Shown: positions 9,338-17,099 of the stretch, piece after piece
How positions within the stretch are numbered: the stretch's first letter is position 1
How the letters are laid out: each line of letters begins with the position of its first letter
Assembly (NCBI GenBank): GCA_900543615.1
Contig: UQSC01000011.1
Location: 1 to 31,071, forward strand
Reading direction: 5' to 3'
From: an uncultured Collinsella sp.
GTDB lineage: Bacteria > Actinomycetota > Coriobacteriia > Coriobacteriales > Coriobacteriaceae
DNA length: 31,071 bases
Translations under genes and position numbers: made by a program
Notes under the pieces: generated by a model
The model's database searches: none
The model's input: only the letters and a program-made list of their open reading frames with translations
What the model was told of the DNA's origin: nothing

Positions 9338-9361
9338 TTAAGGGGCCTCCGGGCCCCTTAA
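9338..9361 (+). terminator. Terminator after cinA
   Basis: A perfect 10-bp inverted repeat (TTAAGGGGCC and GGCCCCTTAA) around a TCCG tetraloop begins 7 nt after the cinA stop. The tail is a short T-rich tract. It separates the rnj-cinA operon from the independently controlled recA gene. Confidence 0.75.
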
Positions 9362-9454
9362 TTGTGGAGATAGGGACCTCTGGCGAATTTGCTCTTTGTG
9401 CAGGTAGTTGGCGTATTCATGTTTGTCTTGCCTTGCTTGGCTCGTCTGCGGTCA

Positions 9455-9476
9455 AGTTTTTGGTCAGTTTTTGGTC
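9455..9476 (+). repeat. Tandem 11-bp repeat upstream of recA
   Basis: Two exact head-to-tail copies of AGTTTTTGGTC lie about 55-75 bp before the recA -35 box, within a G/T-rich stretch that continues to about 9498. No gene is supported in the 9362-9528 gap. Function unknown. Confidence 0.55.
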
Positions 9477-9528
9477 GGCGTTTGGTTGGGTTTTGGAAAG
9501 GTCGGCTTCATATGATTTATCTGAACGG

Positions 9529-9557
9529 TTGACCACGAACAGCCGTTCGTTTATTAT
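9529..9557 (+). promoter_or_regulatory. recA promoter with embedded LexA (SOS) box
   Basis: A -35 box TTGACC (9529-9534) and a -10 box TATTAT (9552-9557) are spaced by exactly 17 bp. The spacer contains CGAACAGCCGTTCG (9536-9549), a perfect dyad fitting the Gram-positive SOS box (GAAC-N4-GTTC). LexA bound here would block polymerase directly. The predicted transcript starts near 9564, leaving a very short leader before the AAGAGGAGG ribosome site. Confidence 0.85.
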
Positions 9558-9587
9558 CGATGCAGGTTGTTAAGAGGAGGGCTATTC

Positions 9588-10736
9588 ATGGCCAAGAATT
9601 CAGGTCCCGTACGTACCGTTCATGCTCGCACGACGGGTAAAGAGCGCGATGAGATGATCGCCACCACCAAGGCCGAGATCGAGAAGAAATTCGGCCAGGG
9701 TTCCATCATGAGGTACGGCGACGGTGGTCCCGAGCTCGAGGTCGAGGCCATTCCCACGGGCGCCCTGGCCCTCGATGCCGCTCTGGGCATCGGCGGCGTG
9801 CCGCGCGGCCGTATCGTCGAGATTTACGGTCCCGAGTCCTCCGGTAAGACAACGCTTTCGCTCGAGATTTTGGCAGAGGCCCAGGCTATGGGCGGTGTCG
9901 TGGCATTTATCGATGCCGAGCACGCGCTCGACCCAACGTATGCCGCGCGTATCGGCGTGGACATCGATGAGGTCCTCATTTCCCAGCCCGATACGGGTGA
10001 GCAGGCGCTCGAGATCGTCGACATGCTCGTGCGCTCTGGCGCCATCGACGCCATCGTCGTCGACTCTGTCGCCGCTTTGACTCCGCGTGCCGAGATCGAG
10101 GGAGAGATCGGCGATACTACGGTCGGCCTTCAAGCCCGTCTGATGAGCCAGGCGCTCCGTAAGCTCGCCGGCTCGCTCGCCAAATCTAAAACGACCTGCA
10201 TCTTCATTAACCAGCTGCGCGAGAAGATCGGCGTCATGTTCGGCAACCCCGAGACTACGACGGGCGGCCGCGCCCTCAAGTTCTTCTCGTCGGTGCGCAT
10301 CGATATTCGTCGCATCGACAGCATTAAGCTTAAGGACGAGGTCATCGGCAATCGTGTGCGTGCCAAGGTCGTTAAGAACAAGGTGGCCGCTCCGTTCCGC
10401 TCGGCCGAGTTCGACATCATGTACGGCACGGGCATCTCTAAGGAGGGCTCGATTCTGGACATGGCCGTCGAGTGCGGTATCTGCAAAAAGATGGGCTCTT
10501 GGTTTGCTTACGGTGAGGACAAGCTCGGTAATGGTCGCGAGGCCGCCAAGGCCTTCCTGCGCGAACACCCCGATTGTGCTGACGAGATCGAGCATAAGGT
10601 TCGTCTCGCCTGCGGCCTTGAATTCGATGACGATGCTCCGTCTGAGGTCGAGCTGACCGATCAGCCCGAAACTGAGGAGTTCGATGAGCTTTACGCCATC
10701 GATGGCTCCGCGATGCTCGATGATGACGACGAGTAG
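9588..10736 (+). CDS. recA: Recombinase RecA
   Basis: RecA forms filaments on single-stranded DNA for homologous recombination and triggers LexA self-cleavage. Walker A GPESSGKTT starts at residue 81, the Walker B aspartate is D159, and the L2 region is followed by the conserved GGRALKF segment. The protein is 382 aa with the usual acidic tail. The ATG at 9588 follows an AAGAGGAGG site (9572-9580) with 7-nt spacing; an in-frame TTG at 9567 would lie upstream of that site and is rejected. recX follows after 11 nt, and the SOS box in the promoter indicates LexA control. Confidence 0.98.
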   Translation: MAKNSGPVRTVHARTTGKERDEMIATTKAEIEKKFGQGSIMRYGDGGPELEVEAIPTGALALDAALGIGGVPRGRIVEIYGPESSGKTTLSLEILAEAQAMGGVVAFIDAEHALDPTYAARIGVDIDEVLISQPDTGEQALEIVDMLVRSGAIDAIVVDSVAALTPRAEIEGEIGDTTVGLQARLMSQALRKLAGSLAKSKTTCIFINQLREKIGVMFGNPETTTGGRALKFFSSVRIDIRRIDSIKLKDEVIGNRVRAKVVKNKVAAPFRSAEFDIMYGTGISKEGSILDMAVECGICKKMGSWFAYGEDKLGNGREAAKAFLREHPDCADEIEHKVRLACGLEFDDDAPSEVELTDQPETEEFDELYAIDGSAMLDDDDE

Positions 10737-10747
10737 CGGATGCCCTC

Positions 10748-11440
10748 ATGTCGTATACGGTGACCGAGGCCACGGTCGTCTTTCCCGATAAGAAGGCGGC
10801 CTCCTCGTTCTCGAGTGGGTATGCATCAAAAAAGCCTTGTGCACATATCGACTGTGAGCTCGAGGGCGGTTTTGAAAGATCCATCTGGATTCCTGTTCGT
10901 GTCGCGCGCCTGTTCCTTAAAAATCGCCCCGATCTTCCCTGCGATTTGGATGAGTTTCGCGAAGCAGTGCAGCTCATTGAGCGTAAATGCGCGCTTACCA
11001 TGGTGACTGAGATGCTGTCGCGCCGCGACCATGCCACGGGCGAGGTCCGTGACAAGCTGGCTCGTTACGGATTTCGCCAGCCTGCAATCGATTTCGCCGT
11101 CCAGCGTGCCACTGAGTATCGCTTTTTAGATGAGAACCGCTTTTGTTCGTACTTTATCGAGGAACGCAAACGACGCGGCTGGGGACAGCGCAAGATTGAG
11201 ACCGAGCTCAAGCGCCGCCATGTCGTACTCGATGATATCCCCGGCTATCCCGAGGATTATTTTGCCGTGGAGGACGACTTGGCTCGCGCATCGGCTTTGC
11301 TCGCGAAGCGTCGTGTTCCCGAGACGCGTGGATTCGAAAAGCTCGTCCGTTTTTTGATGGGCAAGGGCTTTTCGTACCACATCGCCGCCGATGCCGTTAA
11401 GGCGCGTCTCGATGCCGAACGTGAGGAATGTGCAGTTTAG
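10748..11440 (+). CDS. recX: Regulatory protein RecX
   Basis: RecX binds RecA filaments and limits their activity. The C-terminal half shows the family's repeated three-helix units (for example RRDHATGEVRDKLARYGF near 97 and RRGWGQRKIETELKRR near 138). The N-terminal 80 residues are less conserved. At 230 aa it is within the family range. It lies 11 nt after recA and is presumably co-induced with it. The ribosome site is weak, so translation may depend on coupling to recA. No clear terminator follows it. Confidence 0.92.
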   Translation: MSYTVTEATVVFPDKKAASSFSSGYASKKPCAHIDCELEGGFERSIWIPVRVARLFLKNRPDLPCDLDEFREAVQLIERKCALTMVTEMLSRRDHATGEVRDKLARYGFRQPAIDFAVQRATEYRFLDENRFCSYFIEERKRRGWGQRKIETELKRRHVVLDDIPGYPEDYFAVEDDLARASALLAKRRVPETRGFEKLVRFLMGKGFSYHIAADAVKARLDAEREECAV

Positions 11441-11502
11441 ACACATGTGTTTTGCATACTTGCCGTTCACAGCGTTTTAGCCGCCGTACTGGGTCCATTT
11501 AT

Positions 11503-11531
11503 TTGACAGTTGTTGCGGTTCAACGTACGAT
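11503..11531 (+). promoter_or_regulatory. Promoter of the rny gene
   Basis: A consensus -35 TTGACA (11503-11508) is 17 bp from TACGAT (11526-11531). Transcription would start near 11538, giving an untranslated leader of about 160 nt before rny. Confidence 0.8.
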
Positions 11532-11560
11532 AAACACTGTCATTTGCTTTGTGATATGTG

Positions 11561-11590
11561 CTCATCTTTGATGAGTTTGTTTATATGTTT
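11561..11590 (+). terminator. Leader hairpin with T-rich tail upstream of rny
   Basis: CTCATC (11561-11566) pairs with GATGAG (11570-11575) across a TTT loop, followed by TTTGTTTATATGTTT. It resembles a weak intrinsic terminator inside the rny leader and may act as an attenuator. Confidence 0.4.
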
Positions 11591-11636
11591 ATCTGTATCC
11601 GACCCGCATAAGCTGCGCCCATATTACTCAAATGTC

Positions 11637-11671
11637 GCGAGCCGTTCGCAAGGACGGTTCGCTTTGTTGTG
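11637..11671 (+). terminator. Second leader hairpin upstream of rny
   Basis: GCGAGCCGT (11637-11645) pairs with ACGGTTCGC (11654-11662), with one G-U pair and an 8-nt loop, followed by TTTGTTGTG. It lies about 23 nt before the rny ribosome site. Together with the hairpin at 11561 it makes the leader a candidate for attenuation or self-cleavage control. Confidence 0.45.
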
Positions 11672-11697
11672 TAACGAATCCATAAAAAGGAGTGAGC

Positions 11698-13248
11698 ATG
11701 CCTATCATCGCAGCGCTCGTTGGCATCGTTTTGGGTGCCATCGCCGCCATTGCCTACATGCGCACCGCCAAGCAGGGTAGTCTTCACGAGGCCGACGAAA
11801 AGATCCAGTCGGCACACGCACAGGCTGAGTCCCTGATCGGTGATGCTAAGCGTCAGGCCGAGACCCTCAAAAAAGAGGCTCTGCTCGAGGCTAAAGAGGA
11901 GATCATCAAGAACAAGCAGGCCGCTGAGGCCGAGGATAAGCAGCGTAAGAACGAGATTCGTACGCTCGAGAACCGCGTGATGCAGCGCGAGGAGTCTCTC
12001 GATCGCCGCAACGATGCCCTCGACAAGCGTGAGCATCAGCTGTCCAGCCAGGCTGGTCAGGTCGAGAAGCGCTCCCGTGAGCTTGAGGAGCTTTGCGCCA
12101 AGCAGACCTCGGAGCTCGAGCGCATCGCCGACCTGACCCGCGAGGATGCTCACAAGGAACTCCTCGACAAGGTTCGTGGCGAGGTTACCCACGAGGCCGC
12201 TACGATCATCCGTGAGTCCGAGCAGCAGGTTCGCGCCGAGTGCCACAAGACCGCCCAGGAGATCTTGTCCCTGGCGATTCAGCGCTGTGCCGCCGATCAC
12301 ACCGCCGAGGTCACCGTTACCTCCGTGCATATTCCGTCTGACGACCTGAAGGGTCGCATCATCGGCCGCGAGGGTCGCAATATCCGCACCTTCGAGCAGG
12401 TTTCCGGCGTCAACCTCGTGATCGATGATACGCCCGAGACCGTCGTGCTTTCGAGCTTCGATCCGGTCCGTCGCGAGACCGCCCGCGTCGCCCTCGAGAA
12501 CCTTATTGCTGACGGCCGCATTCATCCTGCCCGTATCGAGGAGATGTATCACAAGGCCGCCGACTTGGTTCAACAGCGCGTGCGCGAGGCTGGCGAACAG
12601 GCTGCCTTCGATACCGGTATCCACGATCTGCACCCCGAGATCGTTAAGACCCTTGGTGCTCTGCGCTACCGCACCTCGTTTGGTCAGAACGTGCTCCAGC
12701 ACTCCCTCGAGGTTTCCGACCTGTGCGGCGTGATGGCTTCCGAGCTTGGCCTGGACGTTGTGACCGCCAAGCGCGCCGGCCTGCTGCACGATCTTGGCAA
12801 GGCTATCGACCATGACGTCGAGGGTCCGCATGCCGTTATCGGCGCCGAGCTCGCCCGTCGCTATGGCGAGAAGCCCGTTATCGTTCACGCTATCGAGGCC
12901 CATCACGCCGACGTCGACCCTAACACGGTGCTCGATGTTCTGGTCCAGGCTGCCGATGCCGTTTCTGCCTCTCGCCCCGGTGCCCGTCGCGAATCGGCCG
13001 AGAATTACATCAAACGCCTTGAGAAGCTCGAGGAGATCGCCAATTCCCATGACGGCGTCGAGCGTACCTATGCCATGCAGGCTGGTCGCGAGGTCCACGT
13101 CATGGTTCAGCCGGACAAGATTTCCGATGCTCAGTCCACGGTCTTGGCTCATGACATCGCCCATCAAATCGAGGAAGAGATGGAGTATCCCGGTCAGGTG
13201 CGCGTCGTCGTGATTCGCGAGAGTCGCGCTGTCGATATCGCTAAATAA
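11698..13248 (+). CDS. rny: Ribonuclease Y
   Basis: RNase Y is a membrane-anchored endoribonuclease that starts mRNA decay. An N-terminal transmembrane helix (about 2-20) is followed by a long charged coiled coil (about 25-170), a KH RNA-binding domain with GRIIGREG at 219-226, and an HD domain with the catalytic HD pair at 364-365. Length is 516 aa, normal for the family. A GTG at 11692 is in frame, but it overlaps the AAGGAG site (11687-11692), so the ATG at 11698 is the start. It has its own promoter and a long structured leader. The next gene starts 1 nt after the stop. Confidence 0.96.
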   Translation: MPIIAALVGIVLGAIAAIAYMRTAKQGSLHEADEKIQSAHAQAESLIGDAKRQAETLKKEALLEAKEEIIKNKQAAEAEDKQRKNEIRTLENRVMQREESLDRRNDALDKREHQLSSQAGQVEKRSRELEELCAKQTSELERIADLTREDAHKELLDKVRGEVTHEAATIIRESEQQVRAECHKTAQEILSLAIQRCAADHTAEVTVTSVHIPSDDLKGRIIGREGRNIRTFEQVSGVNLVIDDTPETVVLSSFDPVRRETARVALENLIADGRIHPARIEEMYHKAADLVQQRVREAGEQAAFDTGIHDLHPEIVKTLGALRYRTSFGQNVLQHSLEVSDLCGVMASELGLDVVTAKRAGLLHDLGKAIDHDVEGPHAVIGAELARRYGEKPVIVHAIEAHHADVDPNTVLDVLVQAADAVSASRPGARRESAENYIKRLEKLEEIANSHDGVERTYAMQAGREVHVMVQPDKISDAQSTVLAHDIAHQIEEEMEYPGQVRVVVIRESRAVDIAK

Positions 13249-13249
13249 C

Positions 13250-14335
13250 ATGAACGACGCGAACGAGCTCATCTCATTTATCGCGTCGATGTCGGGGGAG
13301 GGCAACCTTCGCGTCGAGGAGAACCTTGGCGAGGGGTATGTCCGCCTCCGCGTTTCGGAGGCCGAGCGGCGCCAGGCAAAGCACGACATTCAGCATGTCG
13401 AGGATATTGTCATCGAAATGCTGCGCAACGCTCGCGATGCCGGCGCCGACAAGGTCTATCTCGCCACGACCAAGGAAGATGGCGTCCGTACGCTCGTCTT
13501 TCTGGATAACGGGTCGGGCGTGCCGCAGGATATGCAGGAGCGCATCTTCGATGCCCGCGTTACCTCCAAGCTCGAGAGCATGAAGATGGATCGCTGGGGC
13601 GTTCACGGTCGAGGCATGGCATTGTTCTCGATTAAGCAAAACACCGACGAGGCACGCGTTGTCGCGTCGGATGTTGATCTTGGCTCGGTCTTTAAGGTGA
13701 GCGTCGCTACCGACCGACTTGGCGAGCGCGCCGATCAGTCCAGCTGGCCTCAGGCCGTGAAGGACGAGGCCGGTCACTATGTCTGCGCCCGCGGCCCTCA
13801 CAACATCATTCGCGCCGCCTGTGAGTTTGCCCTCGAGGAGCTGCGCGCCTGTGATGTCTATCTGGGGTCTCCGTCCGAGATCGCCGCGACGCTGCATGCA
13901 CAGGCCTCCAGCCGTCTCGATGCTTCCCGTCTTTTGTTTATCGATGACGAAGCCGAGCTTCCCGTGGTGGATCGTCTGGGTCTTGCTTCGGATGCAGAGG
14001 ACTTTATCCGTATCTGTTCGGGTTTGGGCCTTGAGATGTCCGAGCGTACGGCGCATCGTATCTTGGCGGGCCAGATTAAGCCCGTTCGCGGTGTGACCGC
14101 ACGCCTGCTTCGCGAGCGCGATTCATCTTCACATGCGTCTGCTCCGGTTGATCTTGCTAAAGATCGTCGCGGGCTGCGTATTGCCAAGGACGACATGGCG
14201 CAGTTCTCGCGAGCCGTGGAGCGCGACTTTAACGATCTTGCATCGCGGTACTATCTCAACCTTTGCGGCGACCCCAAGATTCGTGTTTCACGTGATCGCA
14301 TCACTGTGACGTTCGATCTTGCCAAAGAGGAATAG
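13250..14335 (+). CDS. GHKL-type ATP-binding protein of unknown role
   Basis: The N-terminal third has the Bergerat ATP-binding fold shared by histidine kinases, MutL, gyrase B and Hsp90: N-box E56/N60/D63, G1 box DNGSG at 86-90, and a G2-like GVHGRG at 117-122. No receiver, dimerisation (His-phosphorylation) or transmembrane part is visible. The C-terminal half is not recognised; a short segment near 258-285 looks helix-turn-helix-like. It starts 1 nt after rny with no clear ribosome site of its own, so translation is probably coupled to rny. Its place between rny and spoVS suggests a role tied to RNA decay or nucleoid biology, but that is inference only. Confidence 0.8.
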   Translation: MNDANELISFIASMSGEGNLRVEENLGEGYVRLRVSEAERRQAKHDIQHVEDIVIEMLRNARDAGADKVYLATTKEDGVRTLVFLDNGSGVPQDMQERIFDARVTSKLESMKMDRWGVHGRGMALFSIKQNTDEARVVASDVDLGSVFKVSVATDRLGERADQSSWPQAVKDEAGHYVCARGPHNIIRAACEFALEELRACDVYLGSPSEIAATLHAQASSRLDASRLLFIDDEAELPVVDRLGLASDAEDFIRICSGLGLEMSERTAHRILAGQIKPVRGVTARLLRERDSSSHASAPVDLAKDRRGLRIAKDDMAQFSRAVERDFNDLASRYYLNLCGDPKIRVSRDRITVTFDLAKEE

Positions 14336-14409
14336 CATCTTTACCGAGTCCGTTCGCTACGTTACAGTTATTGCAGTTAAAACGTACTTTTAAACGCAGG
14401 AGTTTCTTC

Positions 14410-14727
14410 ATGGATTGCCTGAAGGTATCAAGCAAATCATCGCCCGCGTCCGTTGCCGGCGCCATTGCCGGCATGGTCAAAGATGGTGTTCCCGTCAATA
14501 TTCAGTGTGTCGGCGCGGGTGCCGTCAATCAGGCCATTAAGGCTGTGGCCATTGCACGCGGATTTTTGATTCCGACCGGGTTTGATATTTCCTGCGCGCC
14601 GGTGTTCTCCGACATCCTCATCAACGGGGAGTCGCGCACGGCCATCCGTCTTTCTATTTACGTTCATCAGATTAATCGAGCCGCTATGGATAACGTTGTG
14701 ATGGACGACGTTAAGCCTGTGGCATAG
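14410..14727 (+). CDS. spoVS: Stage V sporulation protein S family (SpoVS/Alba-like)
   Basis: The protein matches SpoVS over nearly its whole length (LKVSSKSSPASVAGAIAG, then VGAGAVNQAIKAVAIARG). SpoVS is a small Alba-related nucleic-acid-binding protein affecting sporulation and septation in Bacillus. Here it is 105 aa, about 20 residues longer than the typical 86, through an added C-terminal tail. The ATG at 14410 has a GCAGGAG site (14396-14402); the earlier in-frame start at 14371 is less likely. A closer cousin of the rny-spoVS pairing is known in Firmicutes. This organism group does not sporulate, so the function must be vegetative. No confident promoter is seen in the 74-nt gap before it. 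Confidence 0.93.
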   Translation: MDCLKVSSKSSPASVAGAIAGMVKDGVPVNIQCVGAGAVNQAIKAVAIARGFLIPTGFDISCAPVFSDILINGESRTAIRLSIYVHQINRAAMDNVVMDDVKPVA

Positions 14728-14790
14728 ATTGTTTACTCTTTGCCCGCGCTCTTTGATTCCGCCTATTCCACCTCGTTAGGACTTATACAC

Positions 14791-16161
14791 ATGGACCAGG
14801 GTTCCGTACGCGATATTCTTGCCGGTAAAACCTACTTCATCCGCACCTTTGGCTGCCAGATGAATCAGCACGACTCCGAGCGCGTGAGTGGCCTGCTCGA
14901 CTCGTATGGCTGCCTTATGGCGCTCGATCCGGAGCATGCTGACATTGTCGTGTTCATGACGTGCTGCGTTCGAGAGGCCGCTGACACCCGTCTGTACGGT
15001 CAGTGCAACTCTTGTAAGAGCCTCCCGCCTTCGCCCTCGGGTAAGCGCGTGGTCGCCGTGGGCGGTTGCATCGCGCAGCGCGACGGCGAGGGCCTGCTCA
15101 CGAATGTCGATAACGTCAATGTCATCTTTGGTACGCATTCTATCGCGCATGTTGCCGAGCTCGTTGCCGAGGCATTCTTGGACGGCAAACGTCATATTCG
15201 CACCAACGAGCACGAGGACACGGATGCTATGAGCATGCCGTGGCATCGTGAGACTCAGTATCATGCCTGGGTCCCCATTATGACGGGCTGTAATAACTTC
15301 TGCACCTATTGCATCGTGCCGTATGTGCGCGGTCGCGAAAAGAGCCGTCCTTTCGAGGAGATTGTCGACGAGGTAACCGGTCTAGTACGACAGGGCGTGC
15401 GTGAGGTCACGCTGCTGGGTCAAAACGTCAACTCCTATGGTCGCGACCTGTTTGGCAAGCCGCGCTTTGCCGACCTGTTGCGTGCCGTGGGCGATACGGG
15501 TGTGGAGCGTATCTTCTTTACTTCCTCGCATCCCAAGGACCTGCTGCCCGAGACTATCGACGCTATGGCCGAGACGCCTGCCGTCATGCCGCAGTTGCAC
15601 CTGGCAGTTCAATCGGGCTCGACGCGCATCCTCAAGGAAATGAACCGTCGCTATACGCGCGAGGATTATCTGGGCCTGGTCGATCGCATCCGCAATCGCA
15701 TGCCCGATATCGCGCTTTCGACCGATATCATCGTGGGCTTCCCCGGAGAGACCGAGGAAGACTTTGAGCAAACGCTCTCGCTTGCCGAGACGGTCCGTTA
15801 TGCTCAGGCCTATACGTTTATCTATTCCAAGCGCGCCGGTACTCCGGCAGCCGAGATTGACGATCCCACGCCGCATGAGGTGATTCTTGAGCGCTTCAAC
15901 CGTCTGGTGAAGGTTATCGAGACCACTGCGCACGAGTATAACCAGGGTGAGCTTCACACCGTCGTGCCGGCGCTTATTGAGGGTACGAGCAAAAAGAATG
16001 ACGCGGTGCTGCTGGGCAAGAGTCCTAAGAATCAGACTGTTCATGCACCGATTCCCGAGGGCTACAGCATCGATCAGCTTGTTGGCAAGATTGTTGATGT
16101 TGACGTTGACGTTGCCAAGACCTGGTATTTGTCCGGCTCCGTTGTGGGCGAGCCGCGCTAA
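14791..16161 (+). CDS. miaB: tRNA-2-methylthio-N6-isopentenyladenosine37 synthase MiaB
   Basis: MiaB is a radical-SAM enzyme that methylthiolates i6A37 in tRNAs, the step after MiaA. Fe-S cysteines C22 (FGCQMN), C58 and C93 lie in the UPF0004 domain; the radical-SAM triad is C167-C171-C174 (GCNNFCTYC), and a TRAM domain ends the 456-aa protein. At the second site the usual NTC is MTC, followed by an extra Cys (C59). The ATG at 14791 is preferred over the in-frame TTG at 14740: the family N-terminus begins close to it and a TTAGGA lies at 14776-14781. The stop overlaps the miaA start (TAATG). Confidence 0.94.
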   Translation: MDQGSVRDILAGKTYFIRTFGCQMNQHDSERVSGLLDSYGCLMALDPEHADIVVFMTCCVREAADTRLYGQCNSCKSLPPSPSGKRVVAVGGCIAQRDGEGLLTNVDNVNVIFGTHSIAHVAELVAEAFLDGKRHIRTNEHEDTDAMSMPWHRETQYHAWVPIMTGCNNFCTYCIVPYVRGREKSRPFEEIVDEVTGLVRQGVREVTLLGQNVNSYGRDLFGKPRFADLLRAVGDTGVERIFFTSSHPKDLLPETIDAMAETPAVMPQLHLAVQSGSTRILKEMNRRYTREDYLGLVDRIRNRMPDIALSTDIIVGFPGETEEDFEQTLSLAETVRYAQAYTFIYSKRAGTPAAEIDDPTPHEVILERFNRLVKVIETTAHEYNQGELHTVVPALIEGTSKKNDAVLLGKSPKNQTVHAPIPEGYSIDQLVGKIVDVDVDVAKTWYLSGSVVGEPR

Positions 16162-17099
16162 TGGTTTCTCCCAGGGCAAGCCTTTCTGCCGTTGCGATTG
16201 TCGGTCCGACCGCGGTTGGTAAAAGTGATGTCGCAGATCGTTTAGCGGCTCGTCTTTCGTCCGAAGTGCTGTCGTGTGACGCGATGCAAATCTATCGAGG
16301 CATGGATATCGGCACTGCCAAGATGGCACCAGAGGAATGCACGGCGCCTCTACGCCTGGTCGATATTGTTGAACCGGGCGTTGCATATTCTGCAGCGTTG
16401 TATCAGGCAGACGCTCGTGTACATATTGAGCGCTTGCTGGGCGAGGGCCGCCTACCGGTGTTTTGCGGGGGTACGGGCTTGTATCTCAAGGCCGCCCTGG
16501 ATGAGATGGATTTTCCCTCGGGCGAGCTTGAGGACGATCGCCGCGCGGGGTATCAGGAGCTTGCCGTACGCATTGGCGAGGAAGCGCTGCATGCGCTGCT
16601 TGCCGAGCGTGACCCCGAGTCCGCTGCGGTCATCCACCCTCATAATGTCCGCCGCGTGATTCGCGCGCTCGAAATGCACGATGATGGTGTGTCCTACGCG
16701 CAGCAAAAGTCGCAGTTTAGTGTTCCGCGCGAGCATTATCACGCTCTGTGGTTTGGATTGATGCGTAATCGCGAGGCGCTTTACGAGCGAATTAACCTAC
16801 GCGTCGATCTGATGTTTGAGCAGGGTCTTGTTGATGAGGTCCGTGGTCTTATGGACCAGGGGCTGAGAGATGCCCTGACTTCGATGCAAGCGATTGGCTA
16901 TAAAGAGATCATCGATGCCTTTGACGGCGTGATTTCTATGGATGAAGCTCGCGAACTCATCAAGATACGTTCGCGTCGTTATGCCAAGCGTCAGCTTTCG
17001 TGGTTTAAACGCGATGACCGCATCGTGTGGTTCGACATGGACGAGTTTACGATCGATGAGGTCGTTGAGGATATCCTTCATCGTATCGCGGCGGCCTAA
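16161..17099 (+). CDS. miaA: tRNA dimethylallyltransferase MiaA
   Basis: MiaA transfers a dimethylallyl group from DMAPP to A37 of tRNAs reading UNN codons, making the substrate of MiaB. The P-loop GPTAVGKS is at 15-22, followed by DAMQIYRGMDIGTAK, GGTGLYL, and the C-terminal tRNA-binding part with YAKRQLSWF. At 312 aa it is full length. It overlaps miaB by 1 nt and hflX by 1 nt (both TAATG), so the three genes are translationally coupled. miaA-hflX is a widely conserved pair. Confidence 0.96.
   Translation: MVSPRASLSAVAIVGPTAVGKSDVADRLAARLSSEVLSCDAMQIYRGMDIGTAKMAPEECTAPLRLVDIVEPGVAYSAALYQADARVHIERLLGEGRLPVFCGGTGLYLKAALDEMDFPSGELEDDRRAGYQELAVRIGEEALHALLAERDPESAAVIHPHNVRRVIRALEMHDDGVSYAQQKSQFSVPREHYHALWFGLMRNREALYERINLRVDLMFEQGLVDEVRGLMDQGLRDALTSMQAIGYKEIIDAFDGVISMDEARELIKIRSRRYAKRQLSWFKRDDRIVWFDMDEFTIDEVVEDILHRIAAA

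Noticed and set aside
9364..9573. 69-aa frame between cinA and recA
   Set aside because: It begins at the terminator tail and runs through the recA promoter and SOS box; no ribosome site and no family.
11581..13389. 602-aa minus-strand frame opposite rny
   Set aside because: Antisense to a complete RNase Y with full motifs and its own promoter; no start signal.
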